Source: Chloroflexota bacterium (lineage in GTDB: Bacteria; Chloroflexota; Anaerolineae; J036; Brachytrichaceae). From it: DNA of 42,136 bases. A model generated the notes under the pieces. It made no database searches and had not been told where the DNA came from. It saw only the letters and a list, made by a program, of their open reading frames with translations. The stretch is taken from NCBI GenBank assembly GCA_030550095.1, contig JAUQQA010000021.1, positions 1 through 42,136 of the forward strand, written 5' to 3'. A program made the translations under genes and the position numbers. Shown in pieces: positions 42,001-42,136 of the stretch (its first letter is position 1; the number at the start of each line of letters is the position of its first letter).

Positions 42001-42136
42001 TTGCAGTATGACGCATGGCGCGAGGAGAGCCAGCCGATCAGCAGCGTGGTGCGGATCTACAGCGGTGGTTCACACGCGGCAGCCGTGCAAACAGCAGACG
42101 GCGGGATCAGCAAACAAGTGCAATTCGCGCCGCCGC
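36094..42136 (+). CDS. Giant secreted DUF11-repeat protein with embedded lectin-like domain (3' truncated)
   Basis: The frame is open from ATG 36094 to the window end, at least 2,014 codons. The N-terminus (WIRAVLSALLLYTQAAPVVAQA) is a signal peptide, with likely cleavage after AQA. The rest is a chain of beta-sandwich repeats of the DUF11 / conserved-repeat type. Clear repeat starts are near residues 230, 867, 1148, 1412, 1528 and 1868, sharing VTWTVxVxNTGxGxxYNVxxTDxL. Many repeats carry cysteine pairs (WGCNGETCL, QGCLGQTCL, WGCPDGC), suggesting disulfides outside the cell. Residues 1676-1855 are a concanavalin-like/LamG-type domain (DNFNRPAATPPTGW to FDDVLVTRL) inserted between repeats. 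It is probably a cell-surface or sheath protein; the anchor would be beyond the window. Confidence 0.88.
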   Translation, partial: MLSHALPIPRWIRAVLSALLLYTQAAPVVAQAFTLPSESTSLLLGTPSALSVLPAWFASSAPESGSPNTQTLPIWFTAAPSPLSSSEWAVSSAQEIPGASLLGTQTIYANQITVTLTPQQINLCDPLTVTVVAANNSVTTTGVVITVTLPGGFTNNTATFNVGEVAPNAVITREATFTATCGAVSGQVVVTLTQDAYPPIVKIAEYVVNPGAITVRKEPAVIPAAVGDVVTWTVLVENTGYGTVYNVRVTDTLGPGLQFVGGTTATTYLSIPVGQTVSFTVSAQVASCSGLENSVIATWGCNGETCLTPQTAKAAIDLLLRFPELKYSLPNFNVDYCAGGTVFTIPITNVGDGAAYSVTLLVDLSPFTVSVAPPATYVAGAFQIPQIPPGQTFNLVFTLTTPSNVCGLPANGGFSFDLNYRDACTLLYTEIPQSAGWQLVNTPGSLSVSKLMPSEVYRGALITAPITVNASGISGSIRVTDRVPAGFTVVSTGGGVSFTLGGFTYITWVITGSTVLTPVFVVVTETSGCVACGLALTNWVTATAGDCRNCQQEAQAQATTYVQCDEGVQSLKLVSDPAPVCTNAALTYTNRYTFPLNFSAPPTWTGLIFTESLTNQTYVAGSAQVFVSNGNISCSATFSEAVVGGQLVITNINPPCNPSIAGATLIISYTTTPTETSSCSDVTWYDWSYLNLGTTGNSTCGGSDVVVEGVFVQTRAPRMSLSLSGLPQNVAACGTYTVTLTAQRTNDIPAYDALIEVPTNTYAVLEVLGFGGATPVFTETGSFGYRWFYSDAFASALTATVQLRVQLRCGATPAPFAATLHYESVCTNDDTYFERCSAGGTLSTPRRLSPLPLVTKFPERIYATSDFVTWTLVAKNTGAGPAYNVVLTDALGSGLRFVTATITSSLGAVTSINVITSTNLVTWEVPVIQPKETLTIRYTAEIVSCTDLTNRFSGAQGCLGQTCLGGGPVSSVVELPPTVLLNTNQTFSPIETCFTRTVTVTVRNAGLLSVYSATVTQTLPNGLFYVPGSTQISTDTLNWQPGPDPTISGQTLIWEPTAAAPLGDWLKRLYPKDTVYLRFDVRASCAFAGGQLRIRTGYRDVCGLPFETATSSYVLGVKQAELSITKVGQNLSRTSPSDTYLYAEPGEVVVFTITVANAANAAPAQLVVISDALPANLVFQDATPGYAGATPGTLGGTITWSLSTLNPGSTAVFTVSTVVSQPQGCQITDTFNVASVSWGCPDGCRLTLPAQQVRVRTRPVYDAPDIAAEIAPNALNVCGGVITLTLRNDGPPAYNVVLTTTPPSGYVYSDTLSASVTPSNVTPVGDGAVYTWQVLPSGVTTITLRVRNANTNGACAVPSGAFTATLLYDDDVPDCPASGPYSATASVNLNVRTPALTVSKTPAFRIAAVGQAVTWTIRVTNTGSGTAFNVRITDVVGSSFVNVTATNGALVAGNTITWTLSALAPNTAFSAIVTGVITTTGENRNVVTATSSCGTGCFTASGVATAFVSLGDLFAKGPAVQTGTVGSLVVFTFTGATNDADNIFTQVLLTDALPTGLGFVSATLSYTVDLDGNQGGPTTVVNLAPTITPGLYLSGNVVWNLGVITGAARFTGTVIAVIQNVTQTNEGNILTNTLRITFLDDGQLGVLTATARVNTIEPLLHLGKTYLTPYGCDGTLLLDNFNRPAATPPTGWYTVAATWTNENGLLVRTGGPQGNALLVRDNFTATEFSYSALVSTTDDSSSFGLAFRYTAPNQYYRVRLRLNDSGTGVQLQKVTSTSIPNLATVNTFTPTLRQWYHLEVQVEEVANGLRIRAFVDGKLVISVTDTTPLPAGTVGIYSNNCVLRACAFDDVLVTRLNRAGCFVGANDLVTYTLLISNQGRLPAYDLVITDVLPVGVSLVTYTVSTNDPSGPTVLAGPTSGATGVLTWLVSHLTPTVPFTTLQHTGLTITVIAQVAPWITANVTLSNHAFLQYDAWREESQPISSVVRIYSGGSHAAAVQTADGGISKQVQFAPP
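41119..41661 (+). other. LamG/concanavalin-like domain inside the DUF11 protein
   Basis: This part of the large frame encodes residues 1676-1864. It has the sequence style of jelly-roll carbohydrate-binding domains: LLLDNFNRP start, FGLAFRYTAPNQYYRVRLRL, WYHLEVQVEEVANGLRIRAF, VDGKLVISVTD, GTVGIYSNN. It breaks the run of DUF11 repeats and could bind glycans or cell-wall polymers. Confidence 0.6.

Noticed and set aside
36354-42011. Scattered frames on both strands within the DUF11 region
   Set aside because: One frame is open from 36094 to the window end with a signal peptide and repeats; the rest are shadows.
36700-42136. Repeat array as CRISPR or tandem DNA repeats
   Set aside because: Similarity is at protein level and irregularly spaced; there are no identical direct repeats with spacers and no cas genes.

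Overview
The window is 42 kb of high-GC bacterial chromosome (GC-rich codons throughout, gene-dense, little intergenic space). I see no transposase, integrase, phage gene or CRISPR array. Gene content and protein style suggest Chloroflexota, perhaps an Anaerolineae-like lineage. The pointers are an archaeal/eukaryal-type prolyl-tRNA synthetase, minCDE-rodA, a FabL-like enoyl reductase, an EGY-like M50 protease, MoxR/DUF58 and a very large secreted DUF11-repeat protein. This taxonomic reading is inference with moderate to low confidence.

Layout, left to right. 1-6686 (+) is a tight operon of two ABC exporter half-transporters, which look like a heterodimer with one degenerate ATP site, followed by mfd. 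6698-7423 (+) is a VapBC toxin-antitoxin pair with its own promoter and operator-like repeat. 7433-14528 (+) carries a small membrane protein, a metal-dependent amidohydrolase, a GT4 glycosyltransferase, threonine ammonia-lyase, a lone CoxM-like FAD subunit and a lone HypF. 14525-14843 is a tandem tRNA-Ser pair with a near-consensus promoter and a strong hairpin behind it. 14933-18073 (+) is minC-minD-minE-rodA, a cell-division-site and cell-elongation operon. rsfS (-) and an unrecognised membrane protein (+) diverge from overlapping -10 boxes at 18463-18470.

20049-22992 (-) holds a secreted GH43-like protein, an eight-cysteine small protein and a FabL-like reductase. 23067-26410 (+) holds an SsnA-type aminohydrolase, fabF and rnc. 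26407-32410 (-) reads, in transcription order, metB-like gene, M50 protease, recO, then tpx-moxR-DUF58 with overlapping stop and start codons. proS (+) converges on uvrC (-), and their stop codons overlap. The right end is a secreted DUF11-repeat protein of more than 2,000 residues, cut by the window edge and preceded by the clearest leadered promoter of the window.

A recurring theme is a TANNNT or CATACT hexamer only 4-11 nt before the start codon, with no Shine-Dalgarno. This points to widespread leaderless transcription. Genes with an obvious Shine-Dalgarno (minE, tpx, the DUF11 gene) contrast with it. I did not find a clear-cut new multi-gene system. The best candidates for follow-up are the leaderless promoter architecture, the twin four-cysteine protein at 20858-21202, the possible degenerate Amt-like protein at 18479-20041, and the orphan HypF and CoxM-like genes.
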